A stretch of 64,000 nt of DNA. It comes from Pseudevernia furfuracea (Eukaryota > Ascomycota > Lecanoromycetes > Lecanorales > Parmeliaceae). Below the pieces are notes generated by a model. It was not told where the DNA came from. It saw only the letters and a program-made list of their open reading frames with translations, and did not search any database. The DNA lies in NCBI GenBank assembly GCA_022315425.1, contig JAIUPT010000034.1:620001-684000 (forward strand). The letters are read 5' to 3'. The position numbers and the translations under genes are program-made. Below are positions 1-12,285 of this stretch, in pieces (position 1 is the first letter of the stretch; each line of letters opens with the position of its first letter).

Positions 1-3000
1 GGCCGCCTTACACATTTGGTATGCCAGATCTTGGAGCGTATCAACGACTTTGGCCCAAGCGATCTGGACAAGCTTTTCCGCCATTCCGACACGGCTACTG
101 CATTGGTTGCATCCCTCTTCTCGCCTGATGCGAATCTTTACGAAGCAGGAGTCAATCTCATCAAAAGCATCAGCTCCGAATCGGCTCGGAAGGAGGCCAT
201 TGGTCATCTGCTCAAGACATTTCTCGACACGACACTGAATGCATTCTCTTGGTCTATCCGTCGCATTGCACGAAATCGGACTTTCGCTTCTTGTCCCCGC
301 ATGTTGAAGACCTCCTCCGATGTGCTTGACATCCTCTGCGACTCTCAACATGGCTTACTCCGGACTCGTTCGCTCACCGGCATACCCGAAATCAAAGCCC
401 TAGAGAACTTTTGGGAATGCCAATGGGAAGGTCTTAGAGTGATATACGAGATGACCGAGGATTGGAGTCGGTTGAGAGTTGCTGATTCCAACGTGCTCAA
501 GGAGTTCTGCAGAGATACCATGCAATTCTCGGAACGATTTTTCGACCAGTACAGTGTCTTCGCAACTGCGATCGATTCTGCGAATCCAGTCAAGCAGGAA
601 GAGGGTACCACCGAAGCCCAGGAAAACAAAGCCGGTAAGGGGCTTCTGGAGCATCCGGCTCGGATCATGGAAGCAATGAGTAAATGGTTAAGACTACGCG
701 ATCTTTTCCTGGTGGAGATCTCCGTCAAGCTTACCCACAAAGTCTTGGATCGACTGACTGGGTTGTCCATGACCCTTGCCGAAGGACCCTGCAACTTTCT
801 GGAGCAAGTGATCAACAATGCACCTCAAGGGAGGACGCACTTGAAACCACAGGAGAGAGCCGAGCTCGCCAGAGCGTTGGAGTCAAATCTGGGTCGTAAT
901 GTTGCCCTGGCAGATACTGATGGTGAGCAATCCGGACCCGTGTCGGATCGTAGCCGAGAGCACTCCCTAGCGGTCAGGAAGAAAACCAAGGCTGGGACCA
1001 TTGACTTGGATGCTTGGAGATCCAAAGCCAAGTCGTCTCAGCCTGTCGTCGAGGTTTCTGACGATGAATTTGGCGACTCCGACATCCCAGACCAAGATCT
1101 CTTGTCCGTCAGTCGCTCCGCCGAACGGATGAAGGGTATGCAAGCGTCGATCGCTGCGAACAAGAGATCAGTAGAGACTCGGGATCGCAAACCGTCTACC
1201 GTCCCAACGTGGGAGAAGAAGGTCCTCAAAGGGGCCAAGGCGGTTGGTCCATCGGATGCGGACCGCGCGCTCTTCCGCGAAAAGCGTGAAAGAGAACGAG
1301 AAGCAAAGAAGAAGCGAGACGCGGAGACACTTGCCATGGTTAAGAAAAGGGCTGCGATTGGCATTTCTGGACAAAGTCTTGGGGAAGGCTCGGGCCTGGG
1401 CGTCAAAGGCAAGGACCACGCCCCCAAGGCTTCCAGCATGATGTTGTCCTCGGGCTCAGAATCCGAATCAGACAATGATCTAGACCAAGAGCTCTTCGGC
1501 CCCAAACCGGCGAAACTCCCTGATGCGGTCCGAGAATATCAAGCTGCCAGAGCTGTACAAGCCAAATACAAGGGTCCGATCAAGAAGACCAGGCAGGTCA
1601 GGTCTGCCAAGGATATGCGTGCACGTTTGGCACCGGACCTCACAGCTCTGCATAAGACTATCCTTAGCTGGGATTTTTTCCACAATGGCGACTTTCCCCC
1701 CGGCTCCGAGAGGCAAGATTACAGCTTAGTGACGAACAGCTTTCGAACTCCAACCGATTATCAGAACACGTTTGAGCCCCTGCTAATCCTCGAAGCTTGG
1801 CAAGGATTCCTGAAGTCGAAAGAGGAAGGTAACTTCAAGACCTTCGAAATCAAGGTAGCGAATCGCATGACCGTCGACGCTTTCCTCGAAGTAAGCACGA
1901 CGATATCGATGGCCGAAGGTAAGGAACTCGGGATCAGTGAAGCCGACGTAGTCCTGATTTCCAAGGATCAATCACCTTCAGCGGAAGCCCAGCAGCCGCA
2001 TTGTCTTGCCCGCGTCTTCAAGATCAGCCGGAAGAAGTCCACAATGGAAATAACGTACAGAGCGAACGTGGGCAACGGCCTAGTCGCCTCGATGGTACCA
2101 AACTCTACTTTATACGGTGTCAAAATTTCATCCATCACACCGTTGGAGAGAGAATACGGTGCTTTGCTGGGTCTCAAGTACTTTGACCTCTGCGACGAGG
2201 TGATCAGAGCGAGACCGTCGCCATTGCTCGATTACTCGGAAAAGCAATTGGGACCGCTCGTAGTGAATTACAGTATCAACATGGCGCAGGCCAAAGCTGT
2301 CAAATCAGCTGTCGACAATGATGCCTTCACTCTCATCCAAGGGTATGTTGATTCTGACGCTTTGCCGCGCTAGCAGCCGCTAATGTTGTAACGTAGTCCA
2401 CCTGGCTCGGGCAAGACTAAGACGATAGTGGCCATTGTAGGTGCACTGTTGACCGGTAGTTTCGGTGACAAAGGCGTGCCCATTGCTCGTCCGCAAAACA
2501 TTAATGGAAACGTGCAGCGCAGCGGCAACGGGGCTGCCTCGAAAAAGCTACTTGTCTGCGCTCCAAGCAATGCCGCAGTCGACGAACTCGTCATGAGATT
2601 CAAACAAGGCATCAAAACGGTCGAGGGAAATTCACAGACTCTCTCGGTGATCCGTCTTGGCCGCAGTGATGCTATCAGTGCCAACGTTCTCGACGTGACT
2701 TTGGAAGAGCTCGTGAATGCAAAACTCAATGTTGCCAGTGGCAAGAAAAATGGCGGCGGAGATGAAATCCACAAGATCATGATCGAACACAAATCCACAA
2801 GCGACCAACTTCACACTCTTCGGACCGTGGTCGACGGGCTCAAAGCCAGCGGAAAGCCAGTGTCTGCAGAGCAGGATCGCGAATTTGAAGTGCTGAAGAG
2901 AAAGAAGCAGCAGCTCAGTAATCAGATCGACCTGGCTCGAGACAGTGGTGATACGGCCGCCAGAGATGCGGAGATGAGCAGGCGGCGTGTTCAACAGGAA

Positions 3001-5148
3001 ATCCTTGACGGTGCGCATGTGATATGTGCTACATTGAGCGGCAGCGGTCACGAGATGTTTCAGGGCCTAAATATTGAATTTGAGACTGTCATCATTGATG
3101 AAGCCGCCCAATCTATCGAGCTCAGCGCCCTGATACCTCTCAAGTATGGATGCTCCAAGTGTATTTTGGTGGGCGATCCCAAACAACTGCCGCCGACAGT
3201 GCTTTCGAGAGAAGCTGCACGATTCCAATACGAGCAGAGTCTGTTCGTCCGCATGCAGGCTAATAGCCCCAACGACGTCCATCTTCTAGATACTCAATAC
3301 CGAATGCATCCGGAGATCAGTCTTTTCCCTAGCAACGCCTTCTACGATGCTAAGCTTTTGGATGGGCCAGGCATGGCCAAGCTGAGGACAAGACCCTGGC
3401 ACCAGAGCAAGATCCTTGGACCATACCGCTTCTTTGATGTGCAAGGTACTCAGCAAAGCGCTCCCCGTGGTCACTCGTTGATCAATATCGCGGAGATTGA
3501 AGTGGCACTCAAGCTATTTGAGCGTCTGATCACAGACTGCAAGGGCTACGATTTTCAAGGAAATATTGGGATCATCACCCCTTATAAAAGCCAACTACGG
3601 GAACTTCGCTCTCGATTTGCCCAAAAGTTTGGCGACTCCGTGCTGACCACGGTAGAGTTCAATACTACGGATGCGTTCCAAGGACGCGAGAGCGAGGTAA
3701 TCATTTTCTCCTGTGTTCGGGCATCCTTTAGCGGAGGCATCGGATTTCTATCGGATATTCGGCGAATGAATGTCGGCATTACGAGAGCTAAGTCCTCACT
3801 CTGGGTCCTAGGTAGTTCCCAATCTCTAATGCGGGGCGAATTTTGGGGTCGCTTGATCCAAGACGCCAAGACTAGAGACCGTTACACAAGCGGTGACCTG
3901 GTAGGCCTCTTGAGGAAACCGTTCTTACACCTGGACTCGACCGTGCCTAGCAGGAAGAAAGACTCACCGCTGACGAGTGCCTCCTCTCCCAGTGTCGATC
4001 ATGATATAGAGATGATTGATACACCAGCCTCTAGCGCCTTCACCGTTACAAGACGTCGCAGCTCCGTCGTTGCAGGATCACCAATCGTTGGTGGTTTCAC
4101 CACTACAAGCCGCCGTAGCCCAGCTGTGGTAGAATCGCCTGTCGGCAGTAGAATGCTCGATGATGCCGCGACGATGCCGTCGAACCCCGCCGGTGGAGGG
4201 AACGGCTTGAATCCACTTGCAAACTGCCAGAAGTGTGGCAGCTTCGCACATTTCACTAGTCGTTGTGATAACTCAGACGCCAAAAACTTGAGCTCAAACA
4301 AATGCTATCGCTGTGGCGGCTACGACCACGTGAAGGCGTCCTGCACAAGGGACCGCTGTTTGATCTGCGGTGCATTTGATCATACCCAGAAGACTTGCAC
4401 CAGTACAGCCCCTTTGTCGAAGAAAGAGAAGGATCATCTAACCAAGACCGAGGCGGACCACAAAAATCTTTTGCAGCGTTTGCCAGAGATCCAGCGGAAG
4501 AGGCAAATGGGGTCACATGGCATGCAGGTACCTGTTGTACGGACTACGGCTGACACTCTAGCACCTGGTAGTGTTGGCCCAAATGCCCTAAAGCGAACTC
4601 AGCACATTGGTGAGAAAAGGAAACGCGAACGCTCTCCGCCTTTAGACGCTCCCAAGGGATTCAAGTCACCTAGTGGGCCCTTCCGTCCGAGCCAACAAGA
4701 TGCGTCCAGACAACGATCGAACGGTAACCAAACGCTATCCACGCTACCCAATGGAAACCATAGCGGGAATCGAAATGGCACTTCATCTCATTCTACTTTG
4801 CCTCCAAGGCCATCCAACGCGCCGTCGAAACTCCCCAATCTTCCTCCAAGGCCAGCGAACAATACGCTAAGCTCGACTACGCTAAACGGCATTGTGGCCA
4901 CGGTAGGACCGAGGCAAGGCGACAGAATCAGCGACCTGTCTAGTGACCTGAATGTAGCATCAGGGGTGGTGCTAGATTCTGGACAGTCAAAGCGTCCGGG
5001 GAACGGCTCGGGTCAAGGAACCAAAGTGGGAGAAGGAGCAAAGGGAGTTCCTACACCTAGGTCATCTCTCCCTCAACACAATATGGTTCGACCACCAAAG
5101 AAAAAGAGAGATGCGGATCCTTTTATCAGGCCTAAGAAGAGGCCATGA
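1..5148 (+). CDS. SEN1: Sen1-type superfamily 1 RNA/DNA helicase, 5' end outside window
   Basis: The frame is open from the first base, so the N-terminus lies upstream. Exons are 1-2342 and 2397-5148; the 54-bp intron splits the P-loop codon, and splicing restores GPPGSGKTKT. About 1,697 residues are visible: an alpha-helical N-terminal Sen1 region, a charged Ser/Lys-rich linker (about 950-1500 nt), then the helicase core. The core shows IIDEAAQS (Walker B), GDPKQLPPTVLS, LLDTQYRMHP, DAFQGRESEVIIFS and NVGITRAK, the standard order of Upf1/Sen1 motifs. The tail carries three CCHC zinc knuckles (4225-4398) and a long Ser/Pro/Asn-rich disordered end with Lys/Arg patches such as PPKKKRDAD, a likely nuclear signal. 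Known role of the family: termination of non-coding RNA transcription, R-loop resolution and RNA 3' processing in the nucleus. The zinc knuckles are unusual for yeast Sen1. Assignment is firm; the intron is clear. Confidence 0.95.
2343..2396 (+). other. Intron within SEN1 P-loop
   Basis: GTATGT donor and a TAG acceptor. An in-frame stop inside (2371-2373) shows it must be removed. Splicing joins GG and T to give the first Gly of the P-loop, so an unspliced transcript would lack the helicase core. Confidence 0.9.
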
Positions 5149-5845
5149 TTGCCCGCTCTCTAATACAAAGAGAGGCTATCCCTAATGTTCACTACTTCGT
5201 TTCAGCGCTGCATCTTACAAGGTGTTATGTAGATATATGCATTGCAAGACGTTGATATGCTGGTCAGATACCCTGGGGTCTACAATGTGAGCCGGCATTT
5301 TCAGGGCGCGACTGGTGCAAGCCGGCTAGCGGCTCCTTCACTTGATGCAAATCATGGGGGTATTGTCAGAAGTTCATCCTCCGTTGCGGCTCGAGACCCT
5401 ATCTTGAGCCCGGCCGACAGAGGCTTCTGTCATGACAGCAATCGGTTTGATACTGCGCCAATCTCTTACCCAAAGCAGTAGATTGAAGTCTCGTGTGTCT
5501 TTTTCTCCCTTGTGCCTTGCTACTCGTTCGCCAACCTGACTACCTCGCCCCTTGCATGAGTGCATATGCAACCGCCCGTCTTCTCATTGCTCGACATGTA
5601 CTCTAAACGTGCACACTCATATCTTGTCGATATTAGGTGGGGAATCTCAATGAGCTACCGGACAGCTGCAGAAAAGACCCCTCGCTTTCGAAATCGGTTG
5701 TACCAGCTTTTGGAGCGAGCACCTTACTCCCACCTCAGCCCCTTGCTAATTTAAGTCCGAGGAAATCCCTGAATAAGTATCCGAAACCCGTCTCACAAAA
5801 CACCATTCGAGCATTTGACATCTTCACAGTTCCGATGATTCTGTT
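5149..5845. other. Intergenic region, SEN1 3' side and promoter of next gene
   Basis: This gap holds the 3' flank of SEN1 and the 5' flank of the gene at 5846. The reading frames here are short and without family resemblance. I see no RNA gene or repeat. Confidence 0.6.
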
Positions 5846-8431
5846 ATGATGGATTCTAATGCGCGCATTGACCCAGCGACCTTCCAATTTCCAGACCCGC
5901 CAATCAGGAGCATTGACAGAGAGTCATCGCAGGTCACGCATCCCAAACGCCAATTTCACAAGAGAACCACGCGACTCCAGCCACGAAGCGCCGGCTTCAT
6001 TTACGACTGGGGATCGGGCGAGGATTTGGAGGCGAGGAGGTTGAACAAACAAATATGCGAAGAGCTCGTCAAGGGTCCTCCAAGCGCGACACAGGACGAC
6101 AAATCACAACCGGAGCATCGCAAGCATTCCCTCAAGACGGTTTTCAGTTCGCGTTCTAATAAACGCAAATCGTGGAGTGAGGGCAAGAAGATGCCAGTTG
6201 CGACACACCGGACTTCAGATGGTCGCAAATATGGACATATTCTTTCAGGACAGATATACGATAGCGGTCGCAACGCGTCCACCTACCAAGTCAACGAAAG
6301 CAGACGTCCTCTGGATCTTCTTACGAGTAAAGGCGAACGAAGGCACCCCACAGCTTCTTGTGATCTTGCTGGGGATGTCGATTCTACTTTTCATCAAGTC
6401 AATGGGACCAAGGAAACGGGACGTGAGCGTTCAGCTCACAGGAGCCTTGAAAGTGGAGAGGCTAAAAATCGATTATCACCTTATCAGACCGTTGGATTTC
6501 CCAATCCGACCTGCGAAAGCCTCGAAAACAGACTCTTCACGGACAGACTGATGAACCGAAACACCACAGCTGGACGAATCGACCCCAGCAGACCCAAACC
6601 GTTGACCGAAGCAGCAACAGTGCATTCTTCACCAAGAAAGAGCACCACTGATGACTCTCTCGGCTTGCTGAGGGACCTTTCTCAAATACTGTCCCGAGGT
6701 GAGACGACTACCCTAACTGGATGTGCTTCTCAAGTCCCAGTACCAGAAGCTGAGCACCGGCCAAGAGTCCGCGACTTCGCCGCTAATGGCTCCGCACCAT
6801 TTTCGCGTGCTCGCGCGGCCATGCGACGTAGATCACGCAGTCCAGTCAAGAGAACAGGCAAACAGATAGAAGCTCCAATCACGCCAGACCGATCTTTGAA
6901 TGCCGTCACTTATCAAGGCCAACCAGCAAATCCACCGGGTCGGAGTCCCAATAGCATCATCCTTCCCCCAGCGGCTTTCAAGGAGCCCGCCAGACCTCGT
7001 CTTACACCACCGTTGCCTATGACCCAAGAACAAGTTCCGGGGACCAAGACATCGCCAGCCATCAATCACCATTCCAAGGCGCCCTCAGTTGTGTCCGCCG
7101 AATCCGCTGCGGAAGACATTCAATCAGATGCCTCATCCGGCGTCGTATCCAATGCCCAAAGTGCCGTCTTCGTCAAAGTTCCACCTCAGCCCGGGCCTGC
7201 ACCTCTCGCGCCATTGCCATCTCTGCCTGAAGGGCTCGACAGCTTCTCTCCAGCGACACCGAGAGCCAGTCAGTCGAACCAGGGTTTAGGAAGCCTAGAG
7301 AGCTCGCCCCTAAAGGTACCACCACAAAGGTCACCTGCTAGATCCCAATACAAATTGTACCCTTCCGTGGACAGCAGTCCGCCCAAAAGACCAGGTTCGC
7401 CAATTAGAATGAATGCATGGACTGAACCAGAACAAGTAATGTCTCAGCCATCACCGCCGCTCCGTTCGAAGAGACGCGGCATCTCGTTTCCGCGATCCGA
7501 TCACTTGTCCACAAGCATGAGCGTTGGCACACTAGACGAGCTCGAGCAATGGAAGAAAGAAAGAGTGGAAAATACCAGACAAAAGAAACTTCAAGACTTA
7601 GCTCGCATGAGGTCTCACAAGGCAACGATTGAAGAGACCGAACCTGTCACTCGAAATACAGTAAATGGGGAGAGATACAATGAGGGTGTCGCGGAGCTGC
7701 CAAGTCTAAGGGATTCGTACAATTCTGCGCTCTTCCCACTTGAGCACAGACCAGAACCCCCTCAAGTCAGCAATCTGAGCGCTACGACAACACTTCAATA
7801 TCGTGACAACAGCACGCTCCCTCAAAGGCTTTCTCCAATCATCGTGGTCGCTGAGCAGGAGCCCATTTCACCAGTCCAGCGAGCACCCTCCCAAAAGTCA
7901 CAGCTCAGCAGGAATAGCACTGGGGAGCATCTACGAGATTTCCAAACCAATGGCTTCTATCCTGCGCCGCCTCATCTAGCGTCTCCGACTCTGCAGGGAC
8001 CGGAGGACGAGAGCAAAGTACGTCCTGTGTCGTCTCATTCGCTGCCGGTTCCGCGCCCTGTTGCTTCCCGGGTGCCAACACCCCATCTGTCTCCTCTCCT
8101 GCGAAGACCCTCCCATCGCTCATCACATCACTCCTCCATGCATGAAATGAGCGGTCTTGAAGCGCGCCTCTCCGCTATGGAAAGGAAGAACGCCATGCTC
8201 GAGAGGGCATTTCTGGCTGTGCTTAATATGCCCGCGGCTTTCGGTGGTAGTCTAGGATTGAGTGCAATGGAAGGCACCACTGGCGATAACTCTAGTGGAT
8301 TGTCTGGTCGAGATGGTGATCGCTCAAGTGGGACGAGCGGGACGGAGAGCCTGTATGCAGGGCTGGAGAATCTTTTGGCATTGCATAGTGGCACTGCGGG
8401 TGCCAGGTGGAGCACGTCCAGTGGACCATAG
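5846..8431 (+). CDS. Large disordered hypothetical protein with C-terminal short coiled coil
   Basis: A single 861-residue open frame beginning ATGATG; either Met could initiate. I do not recognise the family. Composition is strongly Ser/Pro/Arg-rich with many SP and TP dipeptides, suggesting an intrinsically disordered phosphoprotein. An N-terminal segment around residues 50-75 (AGFIYDWGSGEDLEARRLNK) looks ordered and could be the conserved core. Residues about 570-600 (LDELEQWKKERVENTRQKKL) form a charged helix. A heptad-like helix near residues 770-800 (LEARLSAMERKNAMLERAFL) is a probable coiled coil, followed by a Gly/Ser tail. It lies downstream of SEN1 on the same strand and converges on the SDR gene, 124 bp between stops. 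The long frame and consistent codon use make it a real gene; function is unknown. Confidence 0.8.
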   Translation: MMDSNARIDPATFQFPDPPIRSIDRESSQVTHPKRQFHKRTTRLQPRSAGFIYDWGSGEDLEARRLNKQICEELVKGPPSATQDDKSQPEHRKHSLKTVFSSRSNKRKSWSEGKKMPVATHRTSDGRKYGHILSGQIYDSGRNASTYQVNESRRPLDLLTSKGERRHPTASCDLAGDVDSTFHQVNGTKETGRERSAHRSLESGEAKNRLSPYQTVGFPNPTCESLENRLFTDRLMNRNTTAGRIDPSRPKPLTEAATVHSSPRKSTTDDSLGLLRDLSQILSRGETTTLTGCASQVPVPEAEHRPRVRDFAANGSAPFSRARAAMRRRSRSPVKRTGKQIEAPITPDRSLNAVTYQGQPANPPGRSPNSIILPPAAFKEPARPRLTPPLPMTQEQVPGTKTSPAINHHSKAPSVVSAESAAEDIQSDASSGVVSNAQSAVFVKVPPQPGPAPLAPLPSLPEGLDSFSPATPRASQSNQGLGSLESSPLKVPPQRSPARSQYKLYPSVDSSPPKRPGSPIRMNAWTEPEQVMSQPSPPLRSKRRGISFPRSDHLSTSMSVGTLDELEQWKKERVENTRQKKLQDLARMRSHKATIEETEPVTRNTVNGERYNEGVAELPSLRDSYNSALFPLEHRPEPPQVSNLSATTTLQYRDNSTLPQRLSPIIVVAEQEPISPVQRAPSQKSQLSRNSTGEHLRDFQTNGFYPAPPHLASPTLQGPEDESKVRPVSSHSLPVPRPVASRVPTPHLSPLLRRPSHRSSHHSSMHEMSGLEARLSAMERKNAMLERAFLAVLNMPAAFGGSLGLSAMEGTTGDNSSGLSGRDGDRSSGTSGTESLYAGLENLLALHSGTAGARWSTSSGP

Positions 8432-8555
8432 GGAGTAGTATAGCTTTGGAAAAGTCTGATTCGGCTTGGATCTAGTAGGTTGAGAGTTGGCCGGAGACAA
8501 GATATGCCCTGATGGAACCGGTAATTCGATAGAATCAAAGCTATTCAAGGTCCCA

Positions 8556-9396
8556 TCAAGGCGGTATCTCTTTTCCCGCCCAATCCCAGCATTTCCCTCT
8601 CCCATTCAACCCGATGTCCTTGACAACTTGAATCAACTTCTCAGCGGCAAACTCAGGCGTAAACAACTTCTCTTTTGGCGTACTTTCCCAGAAACTCGCA
8701 GATAGATTTGTCTTTACAGTGCCCGGATGTAACGCGATCGCCATCGCGTTCTCCCCACACCTTTGCCTTAGATAAATGTCAACACTCTTAGCAATAGAAT
8801 TGACAGCAGCTTTGCTGGCGCGATAGCTGTACCATCCTCCAAGGCCATTGTCCACGGTACTTGCCACTCTTCCAGATATTAGCGCAAGCACAGCGGAAGC
8901 AGGCAGCTCGGTCATAGATTCGAGGGTCGTGGAACGGCGGGGTAGAAGAGGCGAGAAGTGCTTCGAGAGGAGGAGGGGACCAATTGTATTGACCTGGAAG
9001 GTGGAGAGGGCTTTAGCATGGTCGATTTGGGAGGGGGACTTTTCGGGATGAAGGATGCCAGGGATGCAAAAGGCGAGGCGGAGGTAGCCAGATGAGAAAC
9101 GAGAGTTGCAGTGAGATGCCGCTTCTGATATGGTACTTTCATCTGATAAAAAGTGTCAATGGGAAGTTCAACGTCGGTTGGAATTTTGGCGGAACCGTAC
9201 CAGTCACATCGAGCTTCAGCACCTCAAGCCTCTGCTTATCCACGTCGAGGCCATCCAAAATGTGCTCGCTCGTGCTCGCCAGATCTTTACGGGCTGTTGC
9301 AATGACAGGCAGATCTGTGGTCTTGAGCAGGCGTCTGGCCAGCTGGAGGCCAATGCCACGAGACGCCGGAGATACTAGGAGCCAAGGTTTTGACAT
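8556..9396 (-). CDS. Short-chain dehydrogenase/reductase (C-factor-like SDR)
   Basis: Exons 9201-9396 and 8556-9142 on the minus strand, with a 58-bp intron (GTACGG donor, TATCAG acceptor); about 260 residues. The N-terminus has the Rossmann glycine motif as SPASRGIGLQLARRL, a variant of TGxxxGxG. Catalytic Ser lies in ALISGRVAS, and the YxxxK pair is YSYRASK. HPGTVKT is the usual SDR motif after the active site. Family knowledge: NAD(P)H-dependent oxidoreductases of the csgA/C-factor group, cytosolic, substrate not predictable. The ATG at 9396 was preferred because the frame only extends upstream through a TTG. The gene is followed tail-to-tail by the hypothetical gene ending at 8431. Confidence 0.85.
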
Positions 9397-9722
9397 GGCT
9401 GCCGGCGAGCGGTTCAACGAGGGACGCGGTGATTATAGGACTCAAGCGACTGACTGGCGAATGGATTTGTGTCAACACTAGCATAAAATGACTACATCTC
9501 CGCAACTACTTAGCGTTAGTGCCTTATATTGCTTTTACTGACAAGTAGGGTGGTGGGAGCATTGACAAGACGATTGGTAGCAAAAATACGAGCATTTCAC
9601 AAACAATGTGCGCGAGCAATTCGATTGAGTTGCATGTGCCCTATCGGCACAACGTATAGATGCCATATCAAACGCTCCCATCGCTATGCAGGACAAATCT
9701 ACGAGTGTGGCCGCACACTTTC
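9397..9722. other. Short spacer upstream of SDR gene
   Basis: About 330 bp between the SDR start and the MRS2 stop, both on the minus strand. It should hold the SDR promoter. No coding or RNA signal is seen. Confidence 0.5.
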
Positions 9723-11514
9723 TCACTTCCCTTTCACAGCCTTCCCCTCAGTCCCTGTTGGGAATGTCTCCACAGCTTCTGAGCCTTCTCTGCCCTCTCC
9801 ACTTTCAACCCTCGCCAGCTCTAGCCTCCTTTGTCGCTCCATCCTCGACTCTCCTGGTAAAGCCGGGAGAGGGCTGTTGATGTCTGTCCACGGTCCACGA
9901 CTTCTGCTCCCTTGCTCACCCCACATACTCACCCTCTGAACCTTGCGAAGCTTCTTCAAGCCATACGTCCATACCACCGCTGCAAAGAGAAACGACAAGG
10001 CTGTCACTCCCGAAAAACCGAGATCCGACTCTTCCATGAAGTTCTTCAGGTTCATACCGTAGAGACTGGCAATGAAGGCCCCAGAGCCAAAGCCCAAAGT
10101 GCCAATGCTAAACTTCAGATCAAGGAGCATAAGAGAGTTGCGATTGGCGTCAAGAATGGCTTTTACGCTGGTAAGGTTAGTATTGAATTGTGTTATCAAC
10201 AGGACGGCACACTTACACTTCCTCGGTGTTTCGAATATTGCTGACCTGATTCCCAGCGATTTGGACAATCTCATCACAAACTTTGTGGTACGATTCTAGC
10301 AGCATCTCAACCTCTGTGTGGTCATCTTCTTCCCTGACTTTTCCTTGCGCCCTTTCAGTCAAGTACATGGTCACAAGATCATCGTCTGCCTCCAGTAGGT
10401 CATCTATTGCATCTCTCACGAGCCTAGCTTTTTGCTCAAATGTGCCCAGTCTTTTCGAATATATGAGTAAATGGCGTAGCTTGTCACGGTCTATGTCTTC
10501 TTCAAGCTCTTTTAAAACCTTGTGTACCGGCTCAGAGACAACCTCGAATTCTCCTTCGAGGCCACTCGTGACGCTGATAAGCACTGCCTCCAAAGCTCGG
10601 AACTCGTATGGTAGCCCTCCAACTTGCCGTGATGCTTCGTGCTGACCCAATTTCCCTTGCAGATCGTGTATAAATTGGGACTGAGTATACGAGTCCGTAG
10701 TACCATATGCATCAAGTACGAGTACACGGTTATGCTTAATAAGAACCCGTAGGTGGAGAAGATTGATCAGGATCGCGGAGGGGCGGACGAGGATATGGGG
10801 CAACAGAGAAGAGTCAATTTTTCTCAGGTCACGAGGGAGAAGACCATACTACCCAGTCTGTCAGCATCGATCTCTCCTTTCAGGCAATAGATTGATTGGA
10901 CGTACCTTGGCAATTAGCTCGGACTTCTTGAATTCCCCATCCATGAACGTGACATTCCCATTCTCATCGAACTCTGTGCACCGTAGTTTCAACTCGTTCG
11001 CTCCTTTGACTGTCTTCCTACGACCAAAAGTCGTACTGCCAGCGTCGTCCAAGAAACTGGGTAGCGCGGACGAATCACTCGACTTCAAGACCGGTTTTGC
11101 TTTGCGCAATTGGTCTTTCCATGGCCTTTTCCACAGTGGTCGAGTATCCGTAGACACATACCGAGAGGAATAGTTCTCGGGGGGAATGCCAAAAGGCGCC
11201 GTTGAATTCCTACTTGCAAGGGTAGAAAATCTTGAGGACGCTCGTTCGGAATATGGTCCAAGGAAATCCAGATTGAGAAGAGAGGATTCGACGTAAGCTT
11301 GACGACACAAACTCGTAGCCAGATGTCTCCTAATTGAAGGTAGAGCATGTGCTACTTTTCCTGGAGCTACTTTTGCGCCTCGACATGGAAAAGTTTGGCA
11401 GGCCGTTGCTTTTGTGCTACGAGTGAAGAAGCAGGCTTGCTCAGACTGAGACCCGAGAAAGCGGAGAACAGACAAAGACGGTGCAGACACAGTCGGCCTA
11501 GGGGCAGGCCTCAT
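9723..11514 (-). CDS. MRS2: Mitochondrial inner-membrane magnesium channel Mrs2 (CorA family)
   Basis: Exons 10906-11514, 10217-10848 and 9723-10167 with introns of 57 and 49 bp; the second has a TACTAAC branch site. The product is about 561 residues. The hallmark is two C-terminal membrane helices with the YGMN signature between them (IASLYGMNLKNF), preceded by the conserved ILDANRNSLMLLDLKFSI segment. YGLLPRDLRKIDSS after intron 1 is the typical matrix-domain start. The N-terminus is Arg/Ser/Ala-rich and lacks acidic residues early, fitting a mitochondrial presequence. Family role: Mg2+ uptake into mitochondria, needed for group II intron splicing and respiration. An upstream in-frame ATG at 11586 would add 24 residues; I chose 11514 because the presequence then begins MRPAPRP. 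The C-terminal tail past the channel is long and charged. Confidence 0.93.
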
Positions 11515-12285
11515 TTCCTCAGAAAAGCATGGGGGAAGTTCGTTTGTATGGTTGCTACAAGACCGAAGGTAGCCTACCTTATGCACAAAACTTTACAATT
11601 CTTGGCGCTGAGAAAATCGCAGCCACACCTACGAGTATCGACTACCTTATATTCCTATCTCTTGTTCAGTCGCTACCACATACTTCACGGATAGATATTC
11701 GTTCAGTATATTGAACAGACCCGGTTTTCTCTGCTTCACAATATGTCTGTATGTTTAAAGCCCTCGGTCTCAAATCTTTTCTAATCATCTGGGGCTCGAT
11801 AGTTGAGCAGAGAACAACGAGCATATCTAAAATAGATATCTCCATATTAGACTACGTGGCGGTATATCTATAAGGGGTAAAAAGTAACGTCTTGCTGGGA
11901 TTCTCTCAAGATCTCGGATAACGTCTTTCAATCGGAATTGCGCCTGAATTATCCAATAGATGACCCTAAACAATAATTCATACGCTCCCAGAACATAATT
12001 CTAGAGCCCCTTGCTATGGGGCCGCCTTCCGAGTATAGGGTTAGGGCTCACTAGCGGCAGACCCCTCCCCAGTCCCCACCTTCGTAATGCTTTGGGCACA
12101 GGTCGAGACATTCCAGCTTCAGCTACTTCTACAGATCTCATCGTTTTATTCACGGAATTGACCTCTAGCCACCATCTCTGCTGAAACCTTGAAATTGAAA
12201 AAGAATGGTAATCTGATTGATCGATCATATTTCCAGACCAAAACAGAACCCATCATGGTTTGGCAAGTCGTCCCAATCGTCATCG
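11515..12285. other. Intergenic, MRS2 promoter and LAS17 3' flank
   Basis: An AT-rich spacer. It includes one GGGTTAGGG (near 12038), too short to be telomeric. Just past the LAS17 stop, an out-of-frame DDDWDD reading is visible (see findings). Nothing else is recognised. Confidence 0.5.

Noticed and set aside
12036..12046. GGGTTAGGG here and at about 34744, resembling the fungal telomere unit
   Set aside because: Less than two full TTAGGG units each; expected by chance, not an interstitial telomere.
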